Source: Metridium senile (Eukaryota > Cnidaria > Anthozoa > Actiniaria > Metridiidae). From it: a stretch of 64,000 nucleotides of DNA. How positions within the stretch are numbered: the first letter of the stretch is position 1; each line of letters opens with the position of its first letter. Below the pieces are notes generated by a model, which did not search any database, had not been told where the DNA came from, and worked only from the letters and a program-made list of their open reading frames with translations. Positions 29,105-44,900 of the stretch are shown here, in pieces. The DNA is taken from positions 1,997,631 to 2,061,630 of the forward strand of contig OX459108.1 of assembly GCA_949775045.1 (NCBI GenBank), written 5' to 3'. The position numbers and the translations under genes are program-made.

Positions 29105-32100
29105 TTAAATTTAACAAATCTGAATAGAAGTGAAAAAGATTTAAAGAAAAAAAAAAAAGAATAAAAAAGAGATGGAAAATTTAGGGACGATTCCTCCGAG
29201 ACATTCTTTGAAGCTGAAGATTGGAATCGATTTAACGTTTAGGATGAAGATTTCGGCCCCATCCGCGCTATCCCGACAGAAAACCTAACGTCGCGCTAGT
29301 CAAAAGACCAGGGAGGGAGCGAACCAGCCCCTAGACTATAAACGAATTTATATAATCGAAACTGATTCTAGTCATTCATGATCATCCGCATTGGTGTTTT
29401 TTGAGCATTTTGCATGGGATATAGTACGTCCATCAAACATCGTCTTTTTTTCATTTTGCATGGGCTGTAGTCCATCAAAAATCGTCATTTTTAGTCATTT
29501 TTGAGCATTTTGCATGGGCTATAGTCCATAGTCCATCAAAATGGTTTTATCATTTTTGCGCATTTGGCATCAAAAATCGTCCTTTTTGCGCCTTTTTCAT
29601 GGGCAATAGTCCATCAAAATCGTAATTTTAGGTCATTTTGGATTGAGCTGTAGTCCATCAAAATTCATAATTTTTGGTCATTTTTGCGCCTTTTGCATGG
29701 GCTATAGTACATCAAAAATCGTCATTTTTGCGCTTTTTGCATGGGCTATAGCTATAACCCATCAAAAATCGTCTTTTTGGTCATTGTTGCGCCTTTTGCA
29801 TATCATGCCATGGGCTATAGTCAACAATCGTTATTTATCCTCTTCATTATAGAATGTATTGATCTAGCTGATGAGAACGGTCTTCTGAAGGGGTTCCCTG
29901 ATCGTCTTTCTTGTGACGAGTACGCCTGTGATTTCTTACAAGGAAGAACTTCATATATTCTCTTGCTAGTGCAACTTACTACAAGTATGTATTTTATAAC
30001 TGTATAATTTTAATTCCATTAAACTTAGCTTGTAATGTATGATGTTATAATGTTATTAATCAGATCAGAGGTAAAAGTATCCAGTATGCTACCGGCAATT
30101 TTTAAAATTGATACCCCTATATTATAAGTCATTTTAAAGGGGCGTGCTACTAACTATTTTAACCCCTTTCGATATTTATTCATTCATCCATTTATTCATC
30201 TATTCTTTCATTCATTCATTCATTCATTCATCCAGTCATCTATCTATTCATTTCTTCCTTCCTTCCTTCATCAACCCATCCATTTATTCATTCATTCAAC
30301 TATTCTTTCATTCATTCATTCATTCTTTCATTCATTCATCCATCCATCCATTCATCTATTGATTGATTTATCCATTCATTCATTCACATTCATTCTTCTA
30401 TCCATTCACTCTTCCTTTCATCATTCAATCATTCACCCATTCGCCATCGAAAAATTCCTTCCTATTTCTTGATTGTGTTTTTATTCATTAAAGTGCATGC
30501 ATTCGATCATTTATTCTTTCGCAGCGAAGAATGTCACGACAAAGTCCTACACCCCAATGTTGAACGGCATCACCGAGACCCTTCCAGATTTTATGAGTAA
30601 GTAACACGTACAACCAAAATATGCAATTAATGAATAATTAATCGACAAGAGAAAAATCCTTTGAGGTGTGGACTGTAGTTTTGATTGCGACAACAATTTT
30701 AAAATGTGTGTATATAAAGTGTCACTGCTCTTAGTCTTAGCTCACTAATGTTTTGTCTTTTAGCCAAACTGTACAATAGAAAGATCAACCCGGATATAGT
30801 TGCCACTCGTCCAGCAAGTCAGCGACCCATTTCATCTCCAAGGGCTCCAATAGGCAAAGCTAAGTCATCAATTACTAGAACTCCTACTAGAGGATCCATC
30901 TTTCAGGGAAGAAAAAGTCGAACATGAAAACCTGCTTTAAATCAACCTCAAACAGAAATGCTGTGATTTAAGTTGAATCACAAAATTAAAAAAAAAAAAA
31001 AAAATATTAAACAAATTATCTTAGTTCTTATACAGTTTCCTTTTCTCTCCAAATATTTCCCTTCCTTTCTCTTCCATTCTTTTCTCCTTCCTTTCCCTTT
31101 CATTCCTCTCCTTTCTTTTACCTCCTTTCCATTTCTTTTCCCCAGTTATTATTTTCCCCTCCCTTTTAATCTTTTTCCTTCCTTTTCGATCCTTTCAAAA
31201 ACCCTTTCGCCCCGATTCCTTTCCTTCATATTTTCCTTCCTCCAAACCATGTCTTCTTGTTTTATATGTCCGTTTAACCCCAACTTTGAAATTATTCATC
31301 CAGAAAAGAAAAAAAGGGTTTATCTTATCGACATGTAGATTGGATATCGTTGGCATCTTTGACCACATTACATGATAGGTAATAGAAGGAAATTTGTTAA
31401 CACCCTAAAAAATGTTAACTTAACTTCACTGATGTTTGGAGGTAGCCCTTTGCCAGAGTTTTTACTTCGAAAAAGTGTGCAAGCTTGAAACGTCAGTAAA
31501 GTTAAGTCAACATTTTTAGGGTTACAAATTTTATTCTATTACCTATCACTTATATCAAACACCGACGCAGACAGACACTAGTTTACTCGCTAGTTTCAAA
31601 TTGTCAAGCATGGATAACATGAAATGTTTATTCAAATACAAAGTGACAAAGTACAAAGTTTTTTCACTTTTTTTCAATTCACGAACTGAGCTGCGCTCGT
31701 TTGATTACGGCCATGTTGATACGCACGTGTTTTCAACTATTTACGACTGCAAAGCATTGTGGGTAACCATGACAATTTTACACATGGAGTACCCCCCGCC
31801 GTCCTTTTAGACATTTTTTACAAGTCTAGGGTCACCTCGGTTTTCTGACAAAATTTCGCGCTTGTTGTGTTCCTCTATCATCACAACTTCGATAAATAGC
31901 CGCGGCAGGTCCGAGAATTTGCCTTTAGTCCAACTCCAAACCTAACTTTGTTCTAAGCCTGCCAAAACCGAAACTGCTGACAAAGTGAGATTCCTCGCTG
32001 CTTTCTTCCAGAAAGTGAGCTCTTTGCTACCTTGAAGCTTAATGATGCTCTTCCAGTAGTGACTAAAGGCAAAATATGACCCAAAAATTAACGAAATTCC

Positions 32101-32311
32101 CATTTAAGCCAACTTTGAGCCAGTGTAAATATCCAACGATGCTTCGAAACCATGCATCTAAAAGTCATGTGGCCTGAGAACTTGAGCCCCTGAGATTACA
32201 AAACAGCAGCACTTTCCATGGTAACGCCAAATATGGAGTCAAGAAGTCCTACGGATCGTTTATATCCAGAAAATCGCTCAAAAATGTCAAAAAAGCCCAG
32301 TAGTCAAAGGG
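29105..32311 (+). repeat. Array copy 3 (exons 3-5)
   Basis: 3,207 bp. Exons 29853-29984, 30525-30596, 30764-30927, with intact splice sites and stop. A mosaic: it shares the GAAACTGATTC variant (near 29358) with copy 2 but the longer minisatellite and GTGCAAGC variant (near 31478) with copies 4-10. One extra A follows in the A run near 31312. Confidence 0.95.
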
Positions 32312-35300
32312 TTAAATTTAACAAATCTGAATAGAAGTGAAAAAGATTTAAAGAAAAAAAAAAAAGAATAAAAAAGAGATGGAAAATTTAGGGACGATTC
32401 CTCCGAGACATTCTTTGAAGCTGAAGATTGGAATCGATTTAACGTTTAGGATGAAGATTTCGGCCCCATCCGCGCTATCCCGACAGAAAACCTAACGTCG
32501 CGCTAGTCAAAAGACCAGGGAGGGAGCGAACCAGCCCCTAGACTATAAACGAATTTATATAATCGAAAAATTCTAGTCATTCATGATCATCCGCATTGGT
32601 GTTTTTTGAGCATTTTGCATGGGATATAGTACGTCCATCAAACATCGTCTTTTTTTCATTTTGCATGGGCTGTAGTCCATCAAAAATCGTCATTTTTAGT
32701 CATTTTTGAGCATTTTGCATGGGCTATAGTCCATAGTCCATCAAAATGGTTTTATCATTTTTGCGCATTTGGCATCAAAAATCGTCCTTTTTGCGCCTTT
32801 TTCATGGGCAATAGTCCATCAAAATCGTAATTTTAGGTCATTTTGGATTGAGCTGTAGTCCATCAAAATTCATAATTTTTGGTCATTTTTGCGCCTTTTG
32901 CATGGGCTATAGTACATCAAAAATCGTCATTTTTGCGCTTTTTGCATGGGCTATAGCTATAACCCATCAAAAATCGTCTTTTTGGTCATTGTTGCGCCTT
33001 TTGCATATCATGCCATGGGCTATAGTCAACAATCGTTATTTATCCTCTTCATTATAGAATGTATTGATCTAGCTGATGAGAACGGTCTTCTGAAGGGGTT
33101 CCCTGATCGTCTTTCTTGTGACGAGTACGCCTGTGATTTCTTACAAGGAAGAACTTCATATATTCTCTTGCTAGTGCAACTTACTACAAGTATGTATTTT
33201 ATAACTGTATAATTTTAATTCCATTAAACTTAGCTTGTAATGTATGATGTTATAATGTTATTAATCAGATCAGAGGTAAAAGTATCCAGTATGCTACCGG
33301 CAATTTTTAAAATTGATACCCCTATATTATAAGTCATTTTAAAGGGGCGTGCTACTAACTATTTTAACCCCTTTCGATATTTATTCATTCATCCATTTAT
33401 TCATCTATTCTTTCATTCATTCATTCATTCATTCATCCAGTCATCTATCTATTCATTTCTTCCTTCCTTCCTTCATCAACCCATCCATTTATTCATTCAT
33501 TCAACTATTCTTTCATTCATTCATTCATTCTTTCATTCATTCATCCATCCATCCATTCATCTATTGATTGATTTATCCATTCATTCATTCACATTCATTC
33601 TTCTATCCATTCACTCTTCCTTTCATCATTCAATCATTCACCCATTCGCCATCGAAAAATTCCTTCCTATTTCTTGATTGTGTTTTTATTCATTAAAGTG
33701 CATGCATTCGATCATTTATTCTTTCGCAGCGAAGAATGTCACGACAAAGTCCTACACCCCAATGTTGAACGGCATCACCGAGACCCTTCCAGATTTTATG
33801 AGTAAGTAACACGTACAACCAAAATATGCAATTAATGAATAATTAATCGACAAGAGAAAAATCCTTTGAGGTGTGGACTGTAGTTTTGATTGCGACAACA
33901 ATTTTAAAATGTGTGTATATAAAGTGTCACTGCTCTTAGTCTTAGCTCACTAATGTTTTGTCTTTTAGCCAAACTGTACAATAGAAAGATCAACCCGGAT
34001 ATAGTTGCCACTCGTCCAGCAAGTCAGCGACCCATTTCATCTCCAAGGGCTCCAATAGGCAAAGCTAAGTCATCAATTACTAGAACTCCTACTAGAGGAT
34101 CCATCTTTCAGGGAAGAAAAAGTCGAACATGAAAACCTGCTTTAAATCAACCTCAAACAGAAATGCTGTGATTTAAGTTGAATCACAAAATTAAAAAAAA
34201 AAAAAAAAATATTAAACAAATTATCTTAGTTCTTATACAGTTTCCTTTTCTCTCCAAATATTTCCCTTCCTTTCTCTTCCATTCTTTTCTCCTTCCTTTC
34301 CCTTTCATTCCTCTCCTTTCTTTTACCTCCTTTCCATTTCTTTTCCCCAGTTATTATTTTCCCCTCCCTTTTAATCTTTTTCCTTCCTTTTCGATCCTTT
34401 CAAAAACCCTTTCGCCCCGATTCCTTTCCTTCATATTTTCCTTCCTCCAAACCATGTCTTCTTGTTTTATATGTCCGTTTAACCCCAACTTTGAAATTAT
34501 TCATCCAGAAAAGAAAAAAGGGTTTATCTTATCGACATGTAGATTGGATATCGTTGGCATCTTTGACCACATTACATGATAGGTAATAGAAGGAAATTTG
34601 TTAACACCCTAAAAAATGTTAACTTAACTTCACTGATGTTTGGAGGTAGCCCTTTGCCAGAGTTTTTACTTCGAAAAAGTGTGCAAGCTTGAAACGTCAG
34701 TAAAGTTAAGTCAACATTTTTAGGGTTACAAATTTTATTCTATTACCTATCACTTATATCAAACACCGACGCAGACAGACACTAGTTTACTCGCTAGTTT
34801 CAAATTGTCAAGCATGGATAACATGAAATGTTTATTCAAATACAAAGTGACAAAGTACAAAGTTTTTTCACTTTTTTTCAATTCACGAACTGAGCTGCGC
34901 TCGTTTGATTACGGCCATGTTGATACGCACGTGTTTTCAACTATTTACGACTGCAAAGCATTGTGGGTAACCATGACAATTTTACACATGGAGTACCCCC
35001 CGCCGTCCTTTTAGACATTTTTTACAAGTCTAGGGTCACCTCGGTTTTCTGACAAAATTTCGCGCTTGTTGTGTTCCTCTATCATCACAACTTCGATAAA
35101 TAGCCGCGGCAGGTCCGAGAATTTGCCTTTAGTCCAACTCCAAACCTAACTTTGTTCTAAGCCTGCCAAAACCGAAACTGCTGACAAAGTGAGATTCCTC
35201 GCTGCTTTCTTCCAGAAAGTGAGCTCTTTGCTACCTTGAAGCTTAATGATGCTCTTCCAGTAGTGACTAAAGGCAAAATATGACCCAAAAATTAACGAAA

Positions 35301-35515
35301 TTCCCATTTAAGCCAACTTTGAGCCAGTGTAAATATCCAACGATGCTTCGAAACCATGCATCTAAAAGTCATGTGGCCTGAGAACTTGAGCCCCTGAGAT
35401 TACAAAACAGCAGCACTTTCCATGGTAACGCCAAATATGGAGTCAAGAAGTCCTACGGATCGTTTATATCCAGAAAATCGCTCAAAAATGTCAAAAAAGC
35501 CCAGTAGTCAAAGGG
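32312..35515 (+). repeat. Array copy 4 (exons 3-5)
   Basis: 3,204 bp. Exons 33058-33189, 33730-33801, 33969-34132, all intact. Exon 4 has ACC in the GAGACCCTTCC stretch, like copies 1-3 and 10. Confidence 0.95.
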
Positions 35516-38500
35516 TTAAATTTAACAAATCTGAATAGAAGTGAAAAAGATTTAAAGAAAAAAAAAAAAGAATAAAAAAGAGATGGAAAATTTAGGGACG
35601 ATTCCTCCGAGACATTCTTTGAAGCTGAAGATTGGAATCGATTTAACGTTTAGGATGAAGATTTCGGCCCCATCCGCGCTATCCCGACAGAAAACCTAAC
35701 GTCGCGCTAGTCAAAAGACCAGGGAGGGAGCGAACCAGCCCCTAGACTATAAACGAATTTATATAATCGAAAAATTCTAGTCATTCATGATCATCCGCAT
35801 TGGTGTTTTTTGAGCATTTTGCATGGGATATAGTACGTCCATCAAACATCGTCTTTTTTTCATTTTGCATGGGCTGTAGTCCATCAAAAATCGTCATTTT
35901 TAGTCATTTTTGAGCATTTTGCATGGGCTATAGTCCATAGTCCATCAAAATGGTTTTATCATTTTTGCGCATTTGGCATCAAAAATCGTCCTTTTTGCGC
36001 CTTTTTCATGGGCAATAGTCCATCAAAATCGTAATTTTAGGTCATTTTGGATTGAGCTGTAGTCCATCAAAATTCATAATTTTTGGTCATTTTTGCGCCT
36101 TTTGCATGGGCTATAGTACATCAAAAATCGTCATTTTTGCGCTTTTTGCATGGGCTATAGCTATAACCCATCAAAAATCGTCTTTTTGGTCATTGTTGCG
36201 CCTTTTGCATATCATGCCATGGGCTATAGTCAACAATCGTTATTTATCCTCTTCATTATAGAATGTATTGATCTAGCTGATGAGAACGGTCTTCTGAAGG
36301 GGTTCCCTGATCGTCTTTCTTGTGACGAGTACGCCTGTGATTTCTTACAAGGAAGAACTTCATATATTCTCTTGCTAGTGCAACTTACTACAAGTATGTA
36401 TTTTATAACTGTATAATTTTAATTCCATTAAACTTAGCTTGTAATGTATGATGTTATAATGTTATTAATCAGATCAGAGGTAAAAGTATCCAGTATGCTA
36501 CCGGCAATTTTTAAAATTGATACCCCTATATTATAAGTCATTTTAAAGGGGCGTGCTACTAACTATTTTAACCCCTTTCGATATTTATTCATTCATCCAT
36601 TTATTCATCTATTCTTTCATTCATTCATTCATTCATTCATCCAGTCATCTATCTATTCATTTCTTCCTTCCTTCCTTCATCAACCCATCCATTTATTCAT
36701 TCATTCAACTATTCTTTCATTCATTCATTCATTCTTTCATTCATTCATCCATCCATCCATTCATCTATTGATTGATTTATCCATTCATTCATTCACATTC
36801 ATTCTTCTATCCATTCACTCTTCCTTTCATCATTCAATCATTCACCCATTCGCCATCGAAAAATTCCTTCCTATTTCTTGATTGTGTTTTTATTCATTAA
36901 AGTGCATGCATTCGATCATTTATTCTTTCGCAGCGAAGAATGTCACGACAAAGTCCTACACCCCAATGTTGAACGGCATCACCGAGACTCTTCCAGATTT
37001 TATGAGTAAGTAACACGTACAACCAAAATATGCAATTAATGAATAATTAATCGACAAGAGAAAAATCCTTTGAGGTGTGGACTGTAGTTTTGATTGCGAC
37101 AACAATTTTAAAATGTGTGTATATAAAGTGTCACTGCTCTTAGTCTTAGCTCACTAATGTTTTGTCTTTTAGCCAAACTGTACAATAGAAAGATCAACCC
37201 GGATATAGTTGCCACTCGTCCAGCAAGTCAGCGACCCATTTCATCTCCAAGGGCTCCAATAGGCAAAGCTAAGTCATCAATTACTAGAACTCCTACTAGA
37301 GGATCCATCTTTCAGGGAAGAAAAAGTCGAACATGAAAACCTGCTTTAAATCAACCTCAAACAGAAATGCTGTGATTTAAGTTGAATCACAAAATTAAAA
37401 AAAAAAAAAAAAATATTAAACAAATTATCTTAGTTCTTATACAGTTTCCTTTTCTCTCCAAATATTTCCCTTCCTTTCTCTTCCATTCTTTTCTCCTTCC
37501 TTTCCCTTTCATTCCTCTCCTTTCTTTTACCTCCTTTCCATTTCTTTTCCCCAGTTATTATTTTCCCCTCCCTTTTAATCTTTTTCCTTCCTTTTCGATC
37601 CTTTCAAAAACCCTTTCGCCCCGATTCCTTTCCTTCATATTTTCCTTCCTCCAAACCATGTCTTCTTGTTTTATATGTCCGTTTAACCCCAACTTTGAAA
37701 TTATTCATCCAGAAAAGAAAAAAGGGTTTATCTTATCGACATGTAGATTGGATATCGTTGGCATCTTTGACCACATTACATGATAGGTAATAGAAGGAAA
37801 TTTGTTAACACCCTAAAAAATGTTAACTTAACTTCACTGATGTTTGGAGGTAGCCCTTTGCCAGAGTTTTTACTTCGAAAAAGTGTGCAAGCTTGAAACG
37901 TCAGTAAAGTTAAGTCAACATTTTTAGGGTTACAAATTTTATTCTATTACCTATCACTTATATCAAACACCGACGCAGACAGACACTAGTTTACTCGCTA
38001 GTTTCAAATTGTCAAGCATGGATAACATGAAATGTTTATTCAAATACAAAGTGACAAAGTACAAAGTTTTTTCACTTTTTTTCAATTCACGAACTGAGCT
38101 GCGCTCGTTTGATTACGGCCATGTTGATACGCACGTGTTTTCAACTATTTACGACTGCAAAGCATTGTGGGTAACCATGACAATTTTACACATGGAGTAC
38201 CCCCCGCCGTCCTTTTAGACATTTTTTACAAGTCTAGGGTCACCTCGGTTTTCTGACAAAATTTCGCGCTTGTTGTGTTCCTCTATCATCACAACTTCGA
38301 TAAATAGCCGCGGCAGGTCCGAGAATTTGCCTTTAGTCCAACTCCAAACCTAACTTTGTTCTAAGCCTGCCAAAACCGAAACTGCTGACAAAGTGAGATT
38401 CCTCGCTGCTTTCTTCCAGAAAGTGAGCTCTTTGCTACCTTGAAGCTTAATGATGCTCTTCCAGTAGTGACTAAAGGCAAAATATGACCCAAAAATTAAC

Positions 38501-38719
38501 GAAATTCCCATTTAAGCCAACTTTGAGCCAGTGTAAATATCCAACGATGCTTCGAAACCATGCATCTAAAAGTCATGTGGCCTGAGAACTTGAGCCCCTG
38601 AGATTACAAAACAGCAGCACTTTCCATGGTAACGCCAAATATGGAGTCAAGAAGTCCTACGGATCGTTTATATCCAGAAAATCGCTCAAAAATGTCAAAA
38701 AAGCCCAGTAGTCAAAGGG
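35516..38719 (+). repeat. Array copy 5 (exons 3-5)
   Basis: 3,204 bp. Exons 36262-36393, 36934-37005, 37173-37336, all intact. First copy with the silent change to GAGACTCTTCC in exon 4. Confidence 0.95.
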
Positions 38720-41700
38720 TTAAATTTAACAAATCTGAATAGAAGTGAAAAAGATTTAAAGAAAAAAAAAAAAGAATAAAAAAGAGATGGAAAATTTAGG
38801 GACGATTCCTCCGAGACATTCTTTGAAGCTGAAGATTGGAATCGATTTAACGTTTAGGATGAAGATTTCGGCCCCATCCGCGCTATCCCGACAGAAAACC
38901 TAACGTCGCGCTAGTCAAAAGACCAGGGAGGGAGCGAACCAGCCCCTAGACTATAAACGAATTTATATAATCGAAAAATTCTAGTCATTCATGATCATCC
39001 GCATTGGTGTTTTTTGAGCATTTTGCATGGGATATAGTACGTCCATCAAACATCGTCTTTTTTTCATTTTGCATGGGCTGTAGTCCATCAAAAATCGTCA
39101 TTTTTAGTCATTTTTGAGCATTTTGCATGGGCTATAGTCCATAGTCCATCAAAATGGTTTTATCATTTTTGCGCATTTGGCATCAAAAATCGTCCTTTTT
39201 GCGCCTTTTTCATGGGCAATAGTCCATCAAAATCGTAATTTTAGGTCATTTTGGATTGAGCTGTAGTCCATCAAAATTCATAATTTTTGGTCATTTTTGC
39301 GCCTTTTGCATGGGCTATAGTACATCAAAAATCGTCATTTTTGCGCTTTTTGCATGGGCTATAGCTATAACCCATCAAAAATCGTCTTTTTGGTCATTGT
39401 TGCGCCTTTTGCATATCATGCCATGGGCTATAGTCAACAATCGTTATTTATCCTCTTCATTATAGAATGTATTGATCTAGCTGATGAGAACGGTCTTCTG
39501 AAGGGGTTCCCTGATCGTCTTTCTTGTGACGAGTACGCCTGTGATTTCTTACAAGGAAGAACTTCATATATTCTCTTGCTAGTGCAACTTACTACAAGTA
39601 TGTATTTTATAACTGTATAATTTTAATTCCATTAAACTTAGCTTGTAATGTATGATGTTATAATGTTATTAATCAGATCAGAGGTAAAAGTATCCAGTAT
39701 GCTACCGGCAATTTTTAAAATTGATACCCCTATATTATAAGTCATTTTAAAGGGGCGTGCTACTAACTATTTTAACCCCTTTCGATATTTATTCATTCAT
39801 CCATTTATTCATCTATTCTTTCATTCATTCATTCATTCATTCATCCAGTCATCTATCTATTCATTTCTTCCTTCCTTCCTTCATCAACCCATCCATTTAT
39901 TCATTCATTCAACTATTCTTTCATTCATTCATTCATTCTTTCATTCATTCATCCATCCATCCATTCATCTATTGATTGATTTATCCATTCATTCATTCAC
40001 ATTCATTCTTCTATCCATTCACTCTTCCTTTCATCATTCAATCATTCACCCATTCGCCATCGAAAAATTCCTTCCTATTTCTTGATTGTGTTTTTATTCA
40101 TTAAAGTGCATGCATTCGATCATTTATTCTTTCGCAGCGAAGAATGTCACGACAAAGTCCTACACCCCAATGTTGAACGGCATCACCGAGACTCTTCCAG
40201 ATTTTATGAGTAAGTAACACGTACAACCAAAATATGCAATTAATGAATAATTAATCGACAAGAGAAAAATCCTTTGAGGTGTGGACTGTAGTTTTGATTG
40301 CGACAACAATTTTAAAATGTGTGTATATAAAGTGTCACTGCTCTTAGTCTTAGCTCACTAATGTTTTGTCTTTTAGCCAAACTGTACAATAGAAAGATCA
40401 ACCCGGATATAGTTGCCACTCGTCCAGCAAGTCAGCGACCCATTTCATCTCCAAGGGCTCCAATAGGCAAAGCTAAGTCATCAATTACTAGAACTCCTAC
40501 TAGAGGATCCATCTTTCAGGGAAGAAAAAGTCGAACATGAAAACCTGCTTTAAATCAACCTCAAACAGAAATGCTGTGATTTAAGTTGAATCACAAAATT
40601 AAAAAAAAAAAAAAAAATATTAAACAAATTATCTTAGTTCTTATACAGTTTCCTTTTCTCTCCAAATATTTCCCTTCCTTTCTCTTCCATTCTTTTCTCC
40701 TTCCTTTCCCTTTCATTCCTCTCCTTTCTTTTACCTCCTTTCCATTTCTTTTCCCCAGTTATTATTTTCCCCTCCCTTTTAATCTTTTTCCTTCCTTTTC
40801 GATCCTTTCAAAAACCCTTTCGCCCCGATTCCTTTCCTTCATATTTTCCTTCCTCCAAACCATGTCTTCTTGTTTTATATGTCCGTTTAACCCCAACTTT
40901 GAAATTATTCATCCAGAAAAGAAAAAAGGGTTTATCTTATCGACATGTAGATTGGATATCGTTGGCATCTTTGACCACATTACATGATAGGTAATAGAAG
41001 GAAATTTGTTAACACCCTAAAAAATGTTAACTTAACTTCACTGATGTTTGGAGGTAGCCCTTTGCCAGAGTTTTTACTTCGAAAAAGTGTGCAAGCTTGA
41101 AACGTCAGTAAAGTTAAGTCAACATTTTTAGGGTTACAAATTTTATTCTATTACCTATCACTTATATCAAACACCGACGCAGACAGACACTAGTTTACTC
41201 GCTAGTTTCAAATTGTCAAGCATGGATAACATGAAATGTTTATTCAAATACAAAGTGACAAAGTACAAAGTTTTTTCACTTTTTTTCAATTCACGAACTG
41301 AGCTGCGCTCGTTTGATTACGGCCATGTTGATACGCACGTGTTTTCAACTATTTACGACTGCAAAGCATTGTGGGTAACCATGACAATTTTACACATGGA
41401 GTACCCCCCGCCGTCCTTTTAGACATTTTTTACAAGTCTAGGGTCACCTCGGTTTTCTGACAAAATTTCGCGCTTGTTGTGTTCCTCTATCATCACAACT
41501 TCGATAAATAGCCGCGGCAGGTCCGAGAATTTGCCTTTAGTCCAACTCCAAACCTAACTTTGTTCTAAGCCTGCCAAAACCGAAACTGCTGACAAAGTGA
41601 GATTCCTCGCTGCTTTCTTCCAGAAAGTGAGCTCTTTGCTACCTTGAAGCTTAATGATGCTCTTCCAGTAGTGACTAAAGGCAAAATATGACCCAAAAAT

Positions 41701-41923
41701 TAACGAAATTCCCATTTAAGCCAACTTTGAGCCAGTGTAAATATCCAACGATGCTTCGAAACCATGCATCTAAAAGTCATGTGGCCTGAGAACTTGAGCC
41801 CCTGAGATTACAAAACAGCAGCACTTTCCATGGTAACGCCAAATATGGAGTCAAGAAGTCCTACGGATCGTTTATATCCAGAAAATCGCTCAAAAATGTC
41901 AAAAAAGCCCAGTAGTCAAAGGG
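38720..41923 (+). repeat. Array copy 6 (exons 3-5)
   Basis: 3,204 bp. Exons 39466-39597, 40138-40209, 40377-40540. Same exon variants as copy 5. Confidence 0.95.
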
Positions 41924-44900
41924 TTAAATTTAACAAATCTGAATAGAAGTGAAAAAGATTTAAAGAAAAAAAAAAAAGAATAAAAAAGAGATGGAAAATT
42001 TAGGGACGATTCCTCCGAGACATTCTTTGAAGCTGAAGATTGGAATCGATTTAACGTTTAGGATGAAGATTTCGGCCCCATCCGCGCTATCCCGACAGAA
42101 AACCTAACGTCGCGCTAGTCAAAAGACCAGGGAGGGAGCGAACCAGCCCCTAGACTATAAACGAATTTATATAATCGAAAAATTCTAGTCATTCATGATC
42201 ATCCGCATTGGTGTTTTTTGAGCATTTTGCATGGGATATAGTACGTCCATCAAACATCGTCTTTTTTTCATTTTGCATGGGCTGTAGTCCATCAAAAATC
42301 GTCATTTTTAGTCATTTTTGAGCATTTTGCATGGGCTATAGTCCATAGTCCATCAAAATGGTTTTATCATTTTTGCGCATTTGGCATCAAAAATCGTCCT
42401 TTTTGCGCCTTTTTCATGGGCAATAGTCCATCAAAATCGTAATTTTAGGTCATTTTGGATTGAGCTGTAGTCCATCAAAATTCATAATTTTTGGTCATTT
42501 TTGCGCCTTTTGCATGGGCTATAGTACATCAAAAATCGTCATTTTTGCGCTTTTTGCATGGGCTATAGCTATAACCCATCAAAAATCGTCTTTTTGGTCA
42601 TTGTTGCGCCTTTTGCATATCATGCCATGGGCTATAGTCAACAATCGTTATTTATCCTCTTCATTATAGAATGTATTGATCTAGCTGATGAGAACGGTCT
42701 TCTGAAGGGGTTCCCTGATCGTCTTTCTTGTGACGAGTACGCCTGTGATTTCTTACAAGGAAGAACTTCATATATTCTCTTGCTAGTGCAACTTACTACA
42801 AGTATGTATTTTATAACTGTATAATTTTAATTCCATTAAACTTAGCTTGTAATGTATGATGTTATAATGTTATTAATCAGATCAGAGGTAAAAGTATCCA
42901 GTATGCTACCGGCAATTTTTAAAATTGATACCCCTATATTATAAGTCATTTTAAAGGGGCGTGCTACTAACTATTTTAACCCCTTTCGATATTTATTCAT
43001 TCATCCATTTATTCATCTATTCTTTCATTCATTCATTCATTCATTCATCCAGTCATCTATCTATTCATTTCTTCCTTCCTTCCTTCATCAACCCATCCAT
43101 TTATTCATTCATTCAACTATTCTTTCATTCATTCATTCATTCTTTCATTCATTCATCCATCCATCCATTCATCTATTGATTGATTTATCCATTCATTCAT
43201 TCACATTCATTCTTCTATCCATTCACTCTTCCTTTCATCATTCAATCATTCACCCATTCGCCATCGAAAAATTCCTTCCTATTTCTTGATTGTGTTTTTA
43301 TTCATTAAAGTGCATGCATTCGATCATTTATTCTTTCGCAGCGAAGAATGTCACGACAAAGTCCTACACCCCAATGTTGAACGGCATCACCGAGACTCTT
43401 CCAGATTTTATGAGTAAGTAACACGTACAACCAAAATATGCAATTAATGAATAATTAATCGACAAGAGAAAAATCCTTTGAGGTGTGGACTGTAGTTTTG
43501 ATTGCGACAACAATTTTAAAATGTGTGTATATAAAGTGTCACTGCTCTTAGTCTTAGCTCACTAATGTTTTGTCTTTTAGCCAAACTGTACAATAGAAAG
43601 ATCAACCCGGATATAGTTGCCACTCGTCCAGCAAGTCAGCGACCCATTTCATCTCCAAGGGCTCCAATAGGCAAAGCTAAGTCATCAATTACTAGAACTC
43701 CTACTAGAGGATCCATCTTTCAGGGAAGAAAAAGTCGAACATGAAAACCTGCTTTAAATCAACCTCAAACAGAAATGCTGTGATTTAAGTTGAATCACAA
43801 AATTAAAAAAAAAAAAAAAAATATTAAACAAATTATCTTAGTTCTTATACAGTTTCCTTTTCTCTCCAAATATTTCCCTTCCTTTCTCTTCCATTCTTTT
43901 CTCCTTCCTTTCCCTTTCATTCCTCTCCTTTCTTTTACCTCCTTTCCATTTCTTTTCCCCAGTTATTATTTTCCCCTCCCTTTTAATCTTTTTCCTTCCT
44001 TTTCGATCCTTTCAAAAACCCTTTCGCCCCGATTCCTTTCCTTCATATTTTCCTTCCTCCAAACCATGTCTTCTTGTTTTATATGTCCGTTTAACCCCAA
44101 CTTTGAAATTATTCATCCAGAAAAGAAAAAAGGGTTTATCTTATCGACATGTAGATTGGATATCGTTGGCATCTTTGACCACATTACATGATAGGTAATA
44201 GAAGGAAATTTGTTAACACCCTAAAAAATGTTAACTTAACTTCACTGATGTTTGGAGGTAGCCCTTTGCCAGAGTTTTTACTTCGAAAAAGTGTGCAAGC
44301 TTGAAACGTCAGTAAAGTTAAGTCAACATTTTTAGGGTTACAAATTTTATTCTATTACCTATCACTTATATCAAACACCGACGCAGACAGACACTAGTTT
44401 ACTCGCTAGTTTCAAATTGTCAAGCATGGATAACATGAAATGTTTATTCAAATACAAAGTGACAAAGTACAAAGTTTTTTCACTTTTTTTCAATTCACGA
44501 ACTGAGCTGCGCTCGTTTGATTACGGCCATGTTGATACGCACGTGTTTTCAACTATTTACGACTGCAAAGCATTGTGGGTAACCATGACAATTTTACACA
44601 TGGAGTACCCCCCGCCGTCCTTTTAGACATTTTTTACAAGTCTAGGGTCACCTCGGTTTTCTGACAAAATTTCGCGCTTGTTGTGTTCCTCTATCATCAC
44701 AACTTCGATAAATAGCCGCGGCAGGTCCGAGAATTTGCCTTTAGTCCAACTCCAAACCTAACTTTGTTCTAAGCCTGCCAAAACCGAAACTGCTGACAAA
44801 GTGAGATTCCTCGCTGCTTTCTTCCAGAAAGTGAGCTCTTTGCTACCTTGAAGCTTAATGATGCTCTTCCAGTAGTGACTAAAGGCAAAATATGACCCAA